DNA of 48,413 bases from an uncultured Lachnospiraceae bacterium (GCA_902766825.1 CACXFB010000072.1:1-48413), one strand, 5' to 3'. Shown: positions 37,301-46,417, counted from the stretch's first letter. Translations and numbers: made by a program. Notes: generated from the letters alone by a model not told the origin.

Positions 37301-37577
37301 GCTTAAAAACATGACATCAGACGTGTTAAAACTTGATAAAGAGTTTTTCGGAAGAGGAGAACTTCAAAAAGAGGAAGAGATTATTGTTTCAAGTATAGTC
37401 AATATGGCAAAGCAGCTTAATATGAAAGTGTTATCGGAGGGCGTTGAGACAGTTGCACAGTCCAAATTTCTAAAAGAGATTGCCTGTGACATGGCACAAG
37501 GATATCTTTTTGCAAAACCAATGCCACAAGACAGCTTTGAGCTTATTATGGCTAATAATCTTCAGTTTAATATTTGA
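34383..37577 (+). CDS. PAS-GGDEF-GAF-degenerate GGDEF-EAL c-di-GMP signalling protein
   Basis: This 1064-aa cytoplasmic protein has no membrane segment. By pattern the order is: PAS-like (about 20-130), second PAS-like (140-260), diguanylate cyclase (265-420) with intact GGDEF at 348-352, GAF-like (about 440-610), a second GGDEF-like domain whose motif reads ASDNF (714-718), and an EAL phosphodiesterase (800-1050). The EAL domain has EAL at 841-843, ELTES, DDFGAGYSS near 962 and SEGVET, so it looks active. The position of the RxxD feedback site before GGDEF reads YESD, so product inhibition is probably absent. GGAAGGG lies 8 bases before the ATG chosen; an in-frame ATG six codons earlier is less well placed. 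Confidence 0.93.
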   Translation: MDEIKDDITKTDNKQLDLNNLMADFPGGVVYFQFNEKMTIEYYTNSLLGMLECDDKNFNNLYKGSFKSIVHKDDFEQVYNCITETISEGKSSNVECRLVLRGNKTRWVSMKFIIKGNKLTKLHVIANIIDIDSYKEKEIRAGLEKEKYRQILNMNSNIYFEYNVAKDIIVFNNTDDVLRLAGQQIKQFRNRLIATNRVHENDKMELLNLNNYANGKSVEFRFMSVDSSVTWCCVRAVAILDSRKNIKEIIGCIDNIDKQKKEMTQKLARQQQDSLTQLLNRKFTQKEIITYLSHEGRDGNHAFMIVDLDNFRQVNETLGNLFGDAVLINISDNLKKIFYESDIVGRIGGDEFLIFIKNSNNLRMLIDKTEDIREVVRNTYIGEKVDGTITCSIGITLYPDDGKTFEELFRNADVALHKAKMLGKDRCEFYSRELSFKLENGGKFYNEYKMEPVSRNGLNNFDREITTFAFDIMARTKDVNSAINLILDKIGRQFDATFVNIYEIDKDAGEVNVTYHWAKDGIKRREQDKKIFSFKYDENYNSVFDSADMYCVNDTTGHVKNAYSEVVENRNIKSFMQSLIFEDESIEGYVCIADSKKPRKWSRYEKDSLVTVTKVIASYLLKMRASQRMEEKLETLKNYDTLTGLPTLVKFKEEAHKIMQENADTKYAVVSIDFKKFKFINDTLGYEAGDRVLRDFADYIRRDEMMNVCASRVASDNFVLLFEHIDDKTIVDRITFMSEKFGIHEQGKFLNINIILSSGASIIDNALDDLMVPIDNANIAKKQAKEQSKCTCVFFDEKLREKSQSEFEITNTMEKALAHNEFKVYLQPKVSLSDGKLVGAEALIRWIKPNGTIMPPDKFIPLFEKNGFVVNLDFFVYEEVCKMFKKWMGQGIHIVPISVNVSRIHLYDVKFVDTFKKLIDSYEIPHEYIELELTESIFLDNTEVALTTMKNFRKSGFKVSIDDFGAGYSSLNLLKNMTSDVLKLDKEFFGRGELQKEEEIIVSSIVNMAKQLNMKVLSEGVETVAQSKFLKEIACDMAQGYLFAKPMPQDSFELIMANNLQFNI

Positions 37578-37632
37578 TAAGACATTGTAACAACATGAAC
37601 CCGAAAAAAGAATAGTTAAGGAGGTTTTTGCT

Positions 37633-38532
37633 ATGCAGCCAGTGGATATTAACTACGAACTTTATAAGGTATTTTACTATGTTGGAAAGACACTTAGCTT
37701 TTCAGAAGCATCAAGGAGTCTGTATATTTCACAATCAGCAGTCAGCCAGTCGATTAAGACTCTTGAAAAGAAACTCGGTCAGAAGCTTTTTGTGCGTAGC
37801 ACAAAGAAAGTTATGTTGACAAAAGAAGGTGAGCTGTTATATAAACATATTGAATCAGCTGTGAATCTTATAATTCATGGTGAAGCTCAGATTTATAATT
37901 CGGGTAATCCTGACGGAGGTCAGATAAGAATTGCAGCAAGTGATACGATATGCCGTTATTATCTTGTACCGTATCTTAATAAGTTCCATGAAGCTTACCC
38001 TAAAGTACAGATTAGTGTTAAGAACGGAACATCGGCAAGATGCGCGCAGTATCTTAGCAGTAATGAGGTTGATTTGATTATTACCAACTATCCTAATGCC
38101 AAGCTTCCTGCTGATTCGGCAGTTGTTGATATAATGGAATTTACAGATGAGTTTGTTGCAAGTGAAAGCGCATATAATGTGTTTGATAAAAAACTTACAT
38201 ATGAGGAACTTAAGGAACTTCCGCTTATGATGCTTGACAGAAGTACTGCCACAAGTACATTTCTTCATGACATATTTTTAAAGAAGGGAATTGATCTTGT
38301 TCCTGAAATTGAAATCAGCAGTAATGACTTGCTTATTGATCTTGCAAAAATAGGACTTGGTATAGCATTTGTTCCTGATTATTGTCTTGACCCTATGCCT
38401 GATGGATTAAAGAAAATAAGTCTGGAAGAAAGCATTACGCCAAGAAAACTTGTGGCCGCATACAGCCAGTCGGTTCCGGTTGCCGGAGTCGCAAAATATT
38501 TTCTTGATATATTATTGGAAGGTAAAAAATGA
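37633..38532 (+). CDS. LysR-family transcriptional regulator
   Basis: This 299-aa regulator has an N-terminal winged helix-turn-helix: YVGKTLSFSEASRSLYISQS (recognition region about 17-36), then AVSQSIKTLEKKLGQKLF. A LysR effector domain (about 90-295) follows. AAGGAGG lies just before the ATG. It begins 55 bases after the GGDEF/EAL gene with no terminator between, and its stop overlaps the next gene by 4 bases. LysR genes more often run divergent from their target; here co-translation with a lipoprotein is unusual. The effector is unknown. Confidence 0.93.
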   Translation: MQPVDINYELYKVFYYVGKTLSFSEASRSLYISQSAVSQSIKTLEKKLGQKLFVRSTKKVMLTKEGELLYKHIESAVNLIIHGEAQIYNSGNPDGGQIRIAASDTICRYYLVPYLNKFHEAYPKVQISVKNGTSARCAQYLSSNEVDLIITNYPNAKLPADSAVVDIMEFTDEFVASESAYNVFDKKLTYEELKELPLMMLDRSTATSTFLHDIFLKKGIDLVPEIEISSNDLLIDLAKIGLGIAFVPDYCLDPMPDGLKKISLEESITPRKLVAAYSQSVPVAGVAKYFLDILLEGKK

Positions 38533-39359
38533 TGTTAAAAATATTTGATAAAAATAACAGACAAAAAGGTAGTTTACCGGCTATAAAAAAGGTCGCATTT
38601 GCACTTACCCTCGTGGCAAGTGCAGCTTTTTTTGCTGCCGGATGCAGTAAGGATGACGCAAAAAAAACAAGTGACAATAAAGATGTTGCAACAAGTATGG
38701 ATGGATCAAAAGAGAATAATGTAGCAGCTGTTGCAAATGATGAGACAGTATTTGTGATTGATGATACAAACATTACTGCAGCAGAAGCAAGATGGTATGT
38801 ATATATGCTTGCTGACAGCATAAAGGAAGATGTAAAAGCTTATGAAAATGAAACAGGAAAATCATATTATGAAGCTATTGCAAATGATGAAGGGCAGACA
38901 GTGGAAGAAGCACTTAGAACACAGGTTGTTGATATGGTATATTATTATGAGATAATGTATAAACATGCCCTTACCGCAAAAGATTATAAAATTGAAGACA
39001 ACAGCTTTTTTGAGGAAGAGGCAGAAAAGAAAATGGAAGAGGTCGGACAGGAAGCAATAGAAGAGTACTCTCTTACAAAAGAAGCATACGCAACAATACT
39101 CAGGAAATGGACATTGGCGGATATGTATTATGATGAAGTTGCAGGGCTTTATGATGTTGATAAGGATGAACTTATGAAAAATACATACTCACAGGATGAA
39201 ATTAAGGAACTTAGTGATGATGAATATGGAACCATTGCAAATGAACTGGATAGAAACTACAGAAGACAGCTCTTTAATGAAGATTTTGAGGAATTGCAAA
39301 AAGATCATCAGATTCAGGTAATCAATGATAAATGGAAAAGTATACAAATACATGATTGA
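38529..39359 (+). CDS. Lipoprotein, SurA/PrsA-like without clear rotamase domain
   Basis: This 276-aa protein has a long basic start, a hydrophobic segment and lipobox FAAGC near residues 34-38. The mature part is Asp/Lys-rich at first and then mostly helical (ITAAEARWYVYMLADSIKED; EEALRTQVVDMVYYYEIMYK), like the N-terminal chaperone segment of SurA/PrsA foldases. No parvulin domain is visible, so it may be a chaperone-only relative or a partner of the next lipoprotein. The ATG overlaps the LysR stop (ATGA); a second ATG follows directly. Confidence 0.72.
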   Translation: MMLKIFDKNNRQKGSLPAIKKVAFALTLVASAAFFAAGCSKDDAKKTSDNKDVATSMDGSKENNVAAVANDETVFVIDDTNITAAEARWYVYMLADSIKEDVKAYENETGKSYYEAIANDEGQTVEEALRTQVVDMVYYYEIMYKHALTAKDYKIEDNSFFEEEAEKKMEEVGQEAIEEYSLTKEAYATILRKWTLADMYYDEVAGLYDVDKDELMKNTYSQDEIKELSDDEYGTIANELDRNYRRQLFNEDFEELQKDHQIQVINDKWKSIQIHD

Positions 39360-39423
39360 TTTTTTACCAAGTAATAACTATAATATTCTAGTGATTTATT
39401 TTGTATATGGAGGAAGATAAAGG

Positions 39424-40776
39424 ATGATGCATAAGCATGGAGTTAATAAATCAAAAAGAATAACAGCAGTTGTACTTGCTGCAGGAATGGTAGCAGGTTC
39501 ATCAATGCTTGGAGGTTGTGGAAAGAATTACGCAAGTCCTTCTAATGCAAAGGAAGCGCTTGTAGTGACATTAGGTGACAATAAACTTTATATGAATGAG
39601 ATTAAGCCTTACATTTTCTTTGAGGAATTCTCAGGACAGACAAGTAATTATTATTATAAGATGCTTGGAATATCTGATTCATACTGGTCAGATACAAGCT
39701 ATGATGATGACAGTAAAACTAACAGCGAAGCTGCTAAAGAAAAGGCTCTTAATGATGCAATTGAAGATTATATATTGTATTATGAAGGCGAAAAGACAGG
39801 TGATTACGAACTTAGTGATGACGAAAAATCAGCACTTGAGAGTAATGCCAAGGCTCTTATAGAATGTATGTCAGATAAGTCAATTAAGAAGACAGGATTT
39901 ACTGAAGATGATTTTGTAAAATATCAGACAGTAGTTCATATATCTGATGAATACAAACAGGCTTTGATTGAAAGCTTTGGAGTAACTACCGATCAGTTCA
40001 AAGAGAATTATGATTTTGATAATGAATACAGAGGATATGAAGTTTCATACGCAAGAATTCCTTTGACAACGACACAGGATGACGGAACAAGTGTTGATAA
40101 GACTGAAGATGAAAAGGCAGCAGCTAATGATGCCCTTGAGCAGTTGCGTGCAAAGATTGAGAGCGGAACAGGTTTCCAGGAAGCGTCACTTGATTTTGCG
40201 GATCAGGGTGTTGAGACAGACACATACACATTTACAGTCGGTGACTATAAGGCGCTTGTAGCTAAGGACGAGAAGGAAGCAAAAGAGGCAGAAGCAGAGA
40301 ATACATCTGAGGTTAAGGATGCTGATACTGAGAATACAGCCGATGCAGGTAAGACTGAGGATTCAGAGACTAAAGATGATGAAAGTAAAGATGAAGATAG
40401 CGAGGCTGCAGATGATGATGCAACCGCAGAGCCTTCTTCAGAGGCAACTTCTAATGAGAACCTCATTAAGACAATGTACAATTACAATGTAGGAGCACTT
40501 ACAGAAGTTTTTGAAGCTGATGGTTATTACTATGTTGCAAGACTTGAGAGCAATACATCAACATCTGTTTACGATTCTAAGCTTGAGAGTGATAAGACTG
40601 AAGAAGAGAACAAGCAGTATGATGAATGGCTTGAAAAGCAAAAAGAAGGCGATTACAAATGTACTGTCAACGATGATGTATGGAAAGAGATTGACGTTGA
40701 ACAGCTTACACTTATTGAAGATGAGTACCTTAAGGCATTTGGAATTTTAGAAGATCCTGCAAAGAAGAATAAGTAA
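39424..40776 (+). CDS. Lipoprotein foldase, PrsA/parvulin-like with acidic insertion
   Basis: This 450-aa protein has lipobox LGGC near residues 29-32. The N-terminal helical segment (about 45-190) resembles PrsA/SurA. A parvulin-like domain starts at EVSYARIPL near 219, with ALEQLRAKIESGTGFQEAS. It is interrupted near 280-345 by an Ala/Glu/Asp/Thr low-complexity tract, then resumes as NVGALTEVFEADGYYYVARL. PrsA proteins fold exported proteins at the outer face of the membrane by cis-trans prolyl isomerisation. GGAGG lies 10 bases before the ATG. The preceding lipoprotein is 64 bases away. Rotamase activity is inferred, since several catalytic positions are hard to place. Confidence 0.75.
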   Translation: MMHKHGVNKSKRITAVVLAAGMVAGSSMLGGCGKNYASPSNAKEALVVTLGDNKLYMNEIKPYIFFEEFSGQTSNYYYKMLGISDSYWSDTSYDDDSKTNSEAAKEKALNDAIEDYILYYEGEKTGDYELSDDEKSALESNAKALIECMSDKSIKKTGFTEDDFVKYQTVVHISDEYKQALIESFGVTTDQFKENYDFDNEYRGYEVSYARIPLTTTQDDGTSVDKTEDEKAAANDALEQLRAKIESGTGFQEASLDFADQGVETDTYTFTVGDYKALVAKDEKEAKEAEAENTSEVKDADTENTADAGKTEDSETKDDESKDEDSEAADDDATAEPSSEATSNENLIKTMYNYNVGALTEVFEADGYYYVARLESNTSTSVYDSKLESDKTEEENKQYDEWLEKQKEGDYKCTVNDDVWKEIDVEQLTLIEDEYLKAFGILEDPAKKNK

Positions 40777-40784
40777 CAATTAAA

Positions 40785-40832
40785 GGCAGAATGATACGAC
40801 ATAAAAATCGTATTGTTCTGTCTGTTTTGTTT
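40785..40832 (+). terminator. Terminator after the lipoprotein operon
   Basis: A 15-bp stem, 40785-40799 with 40808-40822 (three G-T wobbles), has an 8-base loop and is followed by TGTTTTGTTT. Confidence 0.85.
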
Positions 40833-40979
40833 ATTAGATATACTTATTAATGAAATTAAAATTATTAATTTAACTTATAAATAAAACGTGTTAGAATATT
40901 ACTAGAAACCAAAGTGGATTCACAATGTTATAAATCACATCGTGATTCATTTTAAAATATTAAAAACGGAGGACAACAC

Positions 40980-43900
40980 ATGAGCGTTAAGAGAATCTAT
41001 GTTGAAAAAAAGCCTGAGTATGCTGTCAAAGCAGGAGAGCTTAAGGCGGAAGTCAGAAAGTACCTTGGAATCAAGGGACTTAATAATGTCAGAGTACTTG
41101 TAAGATACGATATTGAAAATGTAGCAGATAGTACTTATGACCTTGCAAAGGGAACGGTTTTTTCAGAGCCGCCTGTTGATTTTTTGTATGAAGAAGAGTT
41201 TCCTGCAGAAGAAACAGATAAGGTTTTTTCAGTAGAGTATCTTCCGGGACAGTTTGATCAGAGAGCTGACTCGGCTATGCAGTGTGTTAAGCTTTTAAGT
41301 GCTGATGAAGAGCCTGTTATTAAATCTGCAACAACATATGTTTTATCAGGTAACATCAGTGATGAAGAATTCGATAAGATTAAGGAACATTGTATCAACC
41401 CTGTAGATTCAAGACAGACAGATGAGAACAAGCCACAGACTCTTGTGACTGTATTTGATGAGCCGGAGGATGTTAAGATATTTGACGGTTTCAAGGATAT
41501 GGCTGAAAATGATCTTAAAGCATTATATGACAGCCTTGGACTTGCAATGACATTTAAGGATTTCCTTCACATCCAGAATTATTTTAAGAATGAAGAAAAC
41601 AGAGACCCATCTATGACAGAGATTCGTGTTCTTGACACATACTGGTCAGATCATTGCCGTCATACAACATTTTCAACAGAGCTTACTGATGTTAAGTTTG
41701 AGGACGGATATTACAAAAAGCCTATTGAAGATACATTCAACAATTATAAGTCAGACATGCAGAATCTCTATAAAGGAAGAGATGATAAATTCATCTGCCT
41801 TATGGATATAGCTTTAATGGGAATGAAGATGCTTCGTGCACAGGGCAAACTTGAGGATATGGAAGTGTCTGATGAGATTAACGCTTGTTCAATAGTTGTT
41901 CCTGTTGAGATAGACGGTAAGACAGAAGAATGGCTTGTGTTCTTTAAAAATGAGACTCATAACCATCCTACAGAGATTGAACCTTTCGGTGGTGCTGCAA
42001 CATGTCTTGGTGGTGCCATAAGAGATCCGCTTTCAGGAAGAGGATATGTATATCAGGCAATGCGTGTAACAGGTGCTGCCGATCCTACTGTTTCAGTTAA
42101 GGATACTATGCAGGGTAAACTCCCACAGAGAAAGATTGTTACGGGAGCAGCTTCTGGTTACAGCTCATACGGTAACCAGATTGGTCTTGCAACAGGTCTT
42201 GTAAATGAGATTTATCATCCTGATTATGTTGCAAAGAGAATGGAAATCGGCGCTGTAATGGGTGCAGCTCCAAGAAAAAATGTTATAAGAGAAAATTCGG
42301 ATCCTGGAGATATCATTATTCTCCTTGGTGGACGTACAGGTCGTGACGGCTGTGGTGGAGCTACAGGTTCATCAAAGGCACATACTGTTGAGTCAATCAA
42401 TACTTGCGGAGCTGAGGTTCAGAAAGGTAATGCACCTACAGAAAGAAAGATTCAGAGACTTTTCAGACGCGAGGAAGTAAGCTGCATTATTAAGAAGTGT
42501 AACGACTTCGGTGCCGGCGGTGTATCAGTTGCAATCGGAGAACTTGCACCGGGACTTGATATCGACCTTGATAAAGTACCTAAAAAATATGCAGGTCTTG
42601 ATGGAACAGAGCTTGCAATATCAGAGTCTCAGGAGAGAATGGCAATCGTTGTTGATCCTAAAGATGTTGATAAGATGCTTGCATTCGCAAAAGAAGAAAA
42701 CCTTGAAGCAGTAGTTGTTGCGGTTGTTACAGAGAGTCCAAGACTTGTACTTAAGTGGAGAGGAAAAGAGATTGTAAATATTTCAAGAGCATTTCTTGAT
42801 ACAAACGGAGCTCATCAGGAGACTACAGCAGTAGTTAGCATGCCAAGCAAAGACAACAATTACTTTGAGACAAGAAAAGCTCCTACACATAACGATGTGT
42901 ACGGCGATTCTAAGGATGTTAAGAGCTTATGGTTAAATACATTAAATGACCTTAACGTATGTTCACAAAAGGGTCTGGTTGAGATGTTTGACAGTTCTAT
43001 CGGAGCTGCAACAGTTACAATGCCATATGGTGGTAAATATCAGCTTACACCAACACAGACAATGATTGCTAAGCTTCCTGTTCTTGAAGGAAAGTGCGAT
43101 ACAGTAACAATGATGAGTTATGGATTTGATCCGTTCCTTTCCGGATGGTCACCATACCATGGTTCTCAGTATGCAGTTCTTTCATCTGTTGCAAAGATTG
43201 TTGCTGCAGGCGGTGAATATGATAAGATCAGATTTACATTCCAGGAGTACTTTAAGAGACTTGGAACTGATCCTAAGAACTGGGGTGAACCATTATCAGC
43301 ACTTTTAGGTTCATATGATGCACAGATTAAGCTTGGACTTCCTTCAATCGGTGGAAAAGACAGTATGTCAGGAACATTCGGTGACATAAGCGTACCTCCA
43401 ACACTTGTTTCATTCGCTGTTGATGTTGCTAAGATTCAAGACGTTGTAACACCTGAGTTTAAGAAAGCAGGAGATTCAATTGTAAGATTCACTATTAAGA
43501 AAGACGAATACGATCTTCCTGATTTTGAATATGCTAAGAAGCTTTATGCAGCATTTACAAAGGCTGCCCATGAAGGCAGATTTGAAGCTTCATATGCTAT
43601 CGGTTACGGCGGAATTATTGAGGCTGTTTCAAAGATGGCATTTGGTAATAAGCTTGGTGTGAAGTTATGTGATAAATGTACTGATGCTAAAGAACTTGTT
43701 AAGCCGGCATATGGTGAACTTATTGTCGAGATGAACAAAGACGATGCAGCTAAGCTTGTTGAAGAATTTGCAGCAGCAGGACTTGAGGCAAAGGTTATCG
43801 GTGCGGTTACAGATGAAAGCAAGTTTGAATATGCAGGTGTAACAATAACAATGGATGAAGCACTTGAGGCATACAACCTGACACTTGAAAAAGTATATCC

Positions 43901-44783
43901 TACACAGTCAGGCGTTGAGCAGGTTAAACTTGAAGAAAAGCTTTATGATGCAGGAAGCATTATTATAGCAAAGAATAAGATTGCAAGACCAAAGGTATTT
44001 ATTCCTGTATTCCCTGGTACTAACTGCGAATACGATACTGCAAAAGCATTTGAAAGAGCAGGAGCGGATGTATGCGTTACTGTATTTAAGAACCTTGATG
44101 CAGCTGACATTAAAGATTCTGTAGAACTTTTCACAAAGAACATAAGTGATGCACAGATTCTTATGTTCCCTGGCGGATTCTCAGCTGGTGATGAGCCTGA
44201 TGGTTCAGGTAAGTTCATAGCAACTGCATTTAGAAATGAGAAGATAAAGGAAGCTGTAGATAAACTTCTTGAGGAAAGAGACGGACTTGCACTTGGTATT
44301 TGTAACGGATTCCAGGCACTCATTAAGCTTGGTCTTGTTCCTTACGGAAAGATTACTCCTCAGATGAGTAATTCACCTACACTTACAACTAACAGTATCG
44401 GACGTCATATTTCAAAATCAGTTTATACAAAGGTTGTAAGTAACAAGTCACCATGGCTTGCTAAAGCTGAGGTTGGTAAGGTATATTCAATTCCTGCATC
44501 TCACGGTGAGGGAAGATTTGTTGCAAGTGATGAATGGATTAAGAAACTTGCAGATAACGGCCAGATAGCTACACAGTATGTGGATGCTGACGGTAACCTT
44601 ACAATGAATGAGGATTTCAACCCTAACGGTTCTTACTTTGCAATCGAGGGTATCACAAGCCCTGACGGAAGAGTACTTGGTAAGATGGCACATTCTGAAA
44701 GATGCGGAGACGGTGTTGCGCTTAATATTACAGGTGACCAGAATCAGCTTATTTTTGAATCAGGTGTTGAATACTTCAAGTAA
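40980..44783 (+). CDS. purL: Phosphoribosylformylglycinamidine synthase, single-chain
   Basis: This 1267-aa enzyme converts FGAR to FGAM with glutamine and ATP in purine synthesis. It is the large fused form, with an N-terminal PurS-like part, two AIRS-like synthase halves (TYWSDHCRHTTF near 220; FKNETHNHPTEIEPFGGAAT near 322; DFGAGGVSVAIGELAPG) and a C-terminal class I glutaminase. That last domain has the PGTNCEYDTAKAFERAGA start, the nucleophile in LGICNGFQALIKLG, and His/Glu in SHGEGRF. Many Firmicutes use separate PurL/PurQ/PurS; the fused form is common in Clostridia. GGAGGA lies 9 bases before the ATG. No other pur gene is linked. Confidence 0.96.
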   Translation: MSVKRIYVEKKPEYAVKAGELKAEVRKYLGIKGLNNVRVLVRYDIENVADSTYDLAKGTVFSEPPVDFLYEEEFPAEETDKVFSVEYLPGQFDQRADSAMQCVKLLSADEEPVIKSATTYVLSGNISDEEFDKIKEHCINPVDSRQTDENKPQTLVTVFDEPEDVKIFDGFKDMAENDLKALYDSLGLAMTFKDFLHIQNYFKNEENRDPSMTEIRVLDTYWSDHCRHTTFSTELTDVKFEDGYYKKPIEDTFNNYKSDMQNLYKGRDDKFICLMDIALMGMKMLRAQGKLEDMEVSDEINACSIVVPVEIDGKTEEWLVFFKNETHNHPTEIEPFGGAATCLGGAIRDPLSGRGYVYQAMRVTGAADPTVSVKDTMQGKLPQRKIVTGAASGYSSYGNQIGLATGLVNEIYHPDYVAKRMEIGAVMGAAPRKNVIRENSDPGDIIILLGGRTGRDGCGGATGSSKAHTVESINTCGAEVQKGNAPTERKIQRLFRREEVSCIIKKCNDFGAGGVSVAIGELAPGLDIDLDKVPKKYAGLDGTELAISESQERMAIVVDPKDVDKMLAFAKEENLEAVVVAVVTESPRLVLKWRGKEIVNISRAFLDTNGAHQETTAVVSMPSKDNNYFETRKAPTHNDVYGDSKDVKSLWLNTLNDLNVCSQKGLVEMFDSSIGAATVTMPYGGKYQLTPTQTMIAKLPVLEGKCDTVTMMSYGFDPFLSGWSPYHGSQYAVLSSVAKIVAAGGEYDKIRFTFQEYFKRLGTDPKNWGEPLSALLGSYDAQIKLGLPSIGGKDSMSGTFGDISVPPTLVSFAVDVAKIQDVVTPEFKKAGDSIVRFTIKKDEYDLPDFEYAKKLYAAFTKAAHEGRFEASYAIGYGGIIEAVSKMAFGNKLGVKLCDKCTDAKELVKPAYGELIVEMNKDDAAKLVEEFAAAGLEAKVIGAVTDESKFEYAGVTITMDEALEAYNLTLEKVYPTQSGVEQVKLEEKLYDAGSIIIAKNKIARPKVFIPVFPGTNCEYDTAKAFERAGADVCVTVFKNLDAADIKDSVELFTKNISDAQILMFPGGFSAGDEPDGSGKFIATAFRNEKIKEAVDKLLEERDGLALGICNGFQALIKLGLVPYGKITPQMSNSPTLTTNSIGRHISKSVYTKVVSNKSPWLAKAEVGKVYSIPASHGEGRFVASDEWIKKLADNGQIATQYVDADGNLTMNEDFNPNGSYFAIEGITSPDGRVLGKMAHSERCGDGVALNITGDQNQLIFESGVEYFK

Positions 44784-44823
44784 AATGTAGCAATAATTAA
44801 AATTTAATACAAAAAAAATTAAA

Positions 44824-44858
44824 AACCGGCGTTATTTTTGTTTAATTTAACGTCGGTT
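44824..44858 (+). terminator. Hairpin after purL, possible terminator
   Basis: AACCGGCGTTA (44824-44834) pairs with TAACGTCGGTT (44848-44858), one wobble, 13-base T-rich loop. No good T-tract follows, so termination would be weak. Confidence 0.55.
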
Positions 44859-44952
44859 AGTGTTATAATGATTATAATTTAATTTAGCTTTTTTGATATC
44901 GGAACTATCTGATTATCTTAATAAATAATGAAGAAAAGAGGAAGTACTATAT

Positions 44953-46242
44953 ATGAAGAAAAGTTTAAAGATCAAAATAACACTTATAGCAATGATCCCC
45001 CTTTTCATTATGGCAACAGTGATGAACGGATTTGAATATTTAGAGTTAACCAAGATGAATGCGGATGTCAGAGTATCAAGAGTTATGATGTGGATGGCTC
45101 TTGGCGAGCTCCTTATTATAATTGTTGCGTTCATTGTGGTTACCATGCTGACGTCACGAATGGTTAATGCTATTAAGCGTATAATTGTAATACTTGAACG
45201 TACGGCAGAAGGAGATCTTACAGCACAGATGGCAGCAAGAGACGTTATGAGAAGAGACGAGATAGGACGTATGGCTCAGAATGTTCAGAATGTAACGTAT
45301 TCGCTTAGAGTGCTTATAGGACAGGTTAATGCCACAGCAGAAAATCTTGGTGATTCAGCAGGACAGTTGGACGGAATGTCGGTTCAGACAGCTACAACAC
45401 TTGATGAAGTTGCCAAAGCTATGGGCGACATGGCTGAGAGCGCAACACAGCAGGCCGGTGAGACACAAAAGGTTGCTGAAGAAGTTGATAAGATTAGCAT
45501 GAGAATCGCTCAGACGACAGACATGGTTGATAAGCTTAACAGTAATTCGGCACATCTTAATGAACTTGGTGATGAAGGTGCAAGAATAGTTGAAGAACTT
45601 GAGGAGATTACCGAGAGAGTTAAAGAAGAGATTGCAATCATTTATAAGCAGACTAATACAACCAATGAATCTGCACAGCTTATTCGTCAGGCAGTATCAC
45701 TTATTGCTTCGATAGCTGATGAGACCAATCTTCTTTCACTTAACGCTTCAATAGAGGCTGCAAGAGCAGGAGAGAGCGGTAAAGGATTTGCGGTTGTTGC
45801 AGAGCAGATAAAAGTCCTTTCAGAACAATCCAACAAATCTACCGAGGATATTGATGAGATAGTTTCTACACTTCTTGTTGATTCACAGAATGCGGTTAGA
45901 ACAATGGATTCCGTAAATGACATTATAGAAGCACAGAATGCTAAGATTGAAAAGACCAAGGAAGTATTCCTTAATGTAAATAAGAGCATAAGAGAATCAA
46001 AGGTAGCTGTTGACAGTATTGCGAATGCTGCAGGACACCTTGAGAATGCTAAAGAAAGAGTAATAGTTGCAGTTGATAATCTTAATGTAATTGCAACAGA
46101 TAATGCGGCAGCTACACAGGAGACTGCAGCATCTACTCAGGAACTTACAGCGACAATGGATGAAGTATCACGCCAGGCAGTTGATTTACATTCAATGTCT
46201 GATGAGATGAACAGTAACATTGCTAAGTTCCAGATTGGTTAA
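44953..46242 (+). CDS. Methyl-accepting chemotaxis protein lacking a sensor domain
   Basis: This 429-aa receptor has membrane segment 1 at about 7-25, only about 20 extracytoplasmic residues, segment 2 at about 45-67, then a HAMP domain with AEGDLTAQMAARD (about 70-125) and the MCP signalling domain. The hairpin tip that contacts CheA/CheW is canonical: SIADETNLLSLNASIEAARA near 254-273, then GESGKGFAVVAEQIKVLSEQ. The protein ends NIAKFQIG with no CheR-tethering tail. With no ligand-binding domain it probably senses membrane state, internal signals, or works in arrays with other receptors. GAGGAA precedes the ATG. A strong terminator follows. Confidence 0.94.
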   Translation: MKKSLKIKITLIAMIPLFIMATVMNGFEYLELTKMNADVRVSRVMMWMALGELLIIIVAFIVVTMLTSRMVNAIKRIIVILERTAEGDLTAQMAARDVMRRDEIGRMAQNVQNVTYSLRVLIGQVNATAENLGDSAGQLDGMSVQTATTLDEVAKAMGDMAESATQQAGETQKVAEEVDKISMRIAQTTDMVDKLNSNSAHLNELGDEGARIVEELEEITERVKEEIAIIYKQTNTTNESAQLIRQAVSLIASIADETNLLSLNASIEAARAGESGKGFAVVAEQIKVLSEQSNKSTEDIDEIVSTLLVDSQNAVRTMDSVNDIIEAQNAKIEKTKEVFLNVNKSIRESKVAVDSIANAAGHLENAKERVIVAVDNLNVIATDNAAATQETAASTQELTATMDEVSRQAVDLHSMSDEMNSNIAKFQIG

Positions 46243-46300
46243 GACGACGAGTAAATTATTCATAAATTAATCCTTTCTTTATATTTTGTCTTACTAAAAA

Positions 46301-46342
46301 GAATATCCCGTAAAAATGTCAGTTTTTACGGGATATTCTTTT
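46301..46342 (+). terminator. Terminator after the chemoreceptor gene
   Basis: A 16-bp perfect stem, GAATATCCCGTAAAAA 46301-46316 with 46323-46338, 6-base loop, then TTTT. Confidence 0.95.
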
Positions 46343-46388
46343 GAATAAATAAATAATTTAAAAAACATAAAAAAATTTAAAAAAGCTG

Positions 46389-46417
46389 TTGACAAAGTAT
46401 ATACACCGTGGTATCAT
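46389..46417 (+). promoter_or_regulatory. Promoter of tRNA-Gly
   Basis: A perfect TTGACA (46389-46394), 17 bases, then TATCAT (46412-46417), about 50 bases before the tRNA. Confidence 0.88.

Noticed and set aside
40833-40979. Purine riboswitch upstream of purL
   Set aside because: No conserved purine-aptamer core or terminator hairpin was found; only a short AATCAC/GTGATT palindrome near 40934 is visible.
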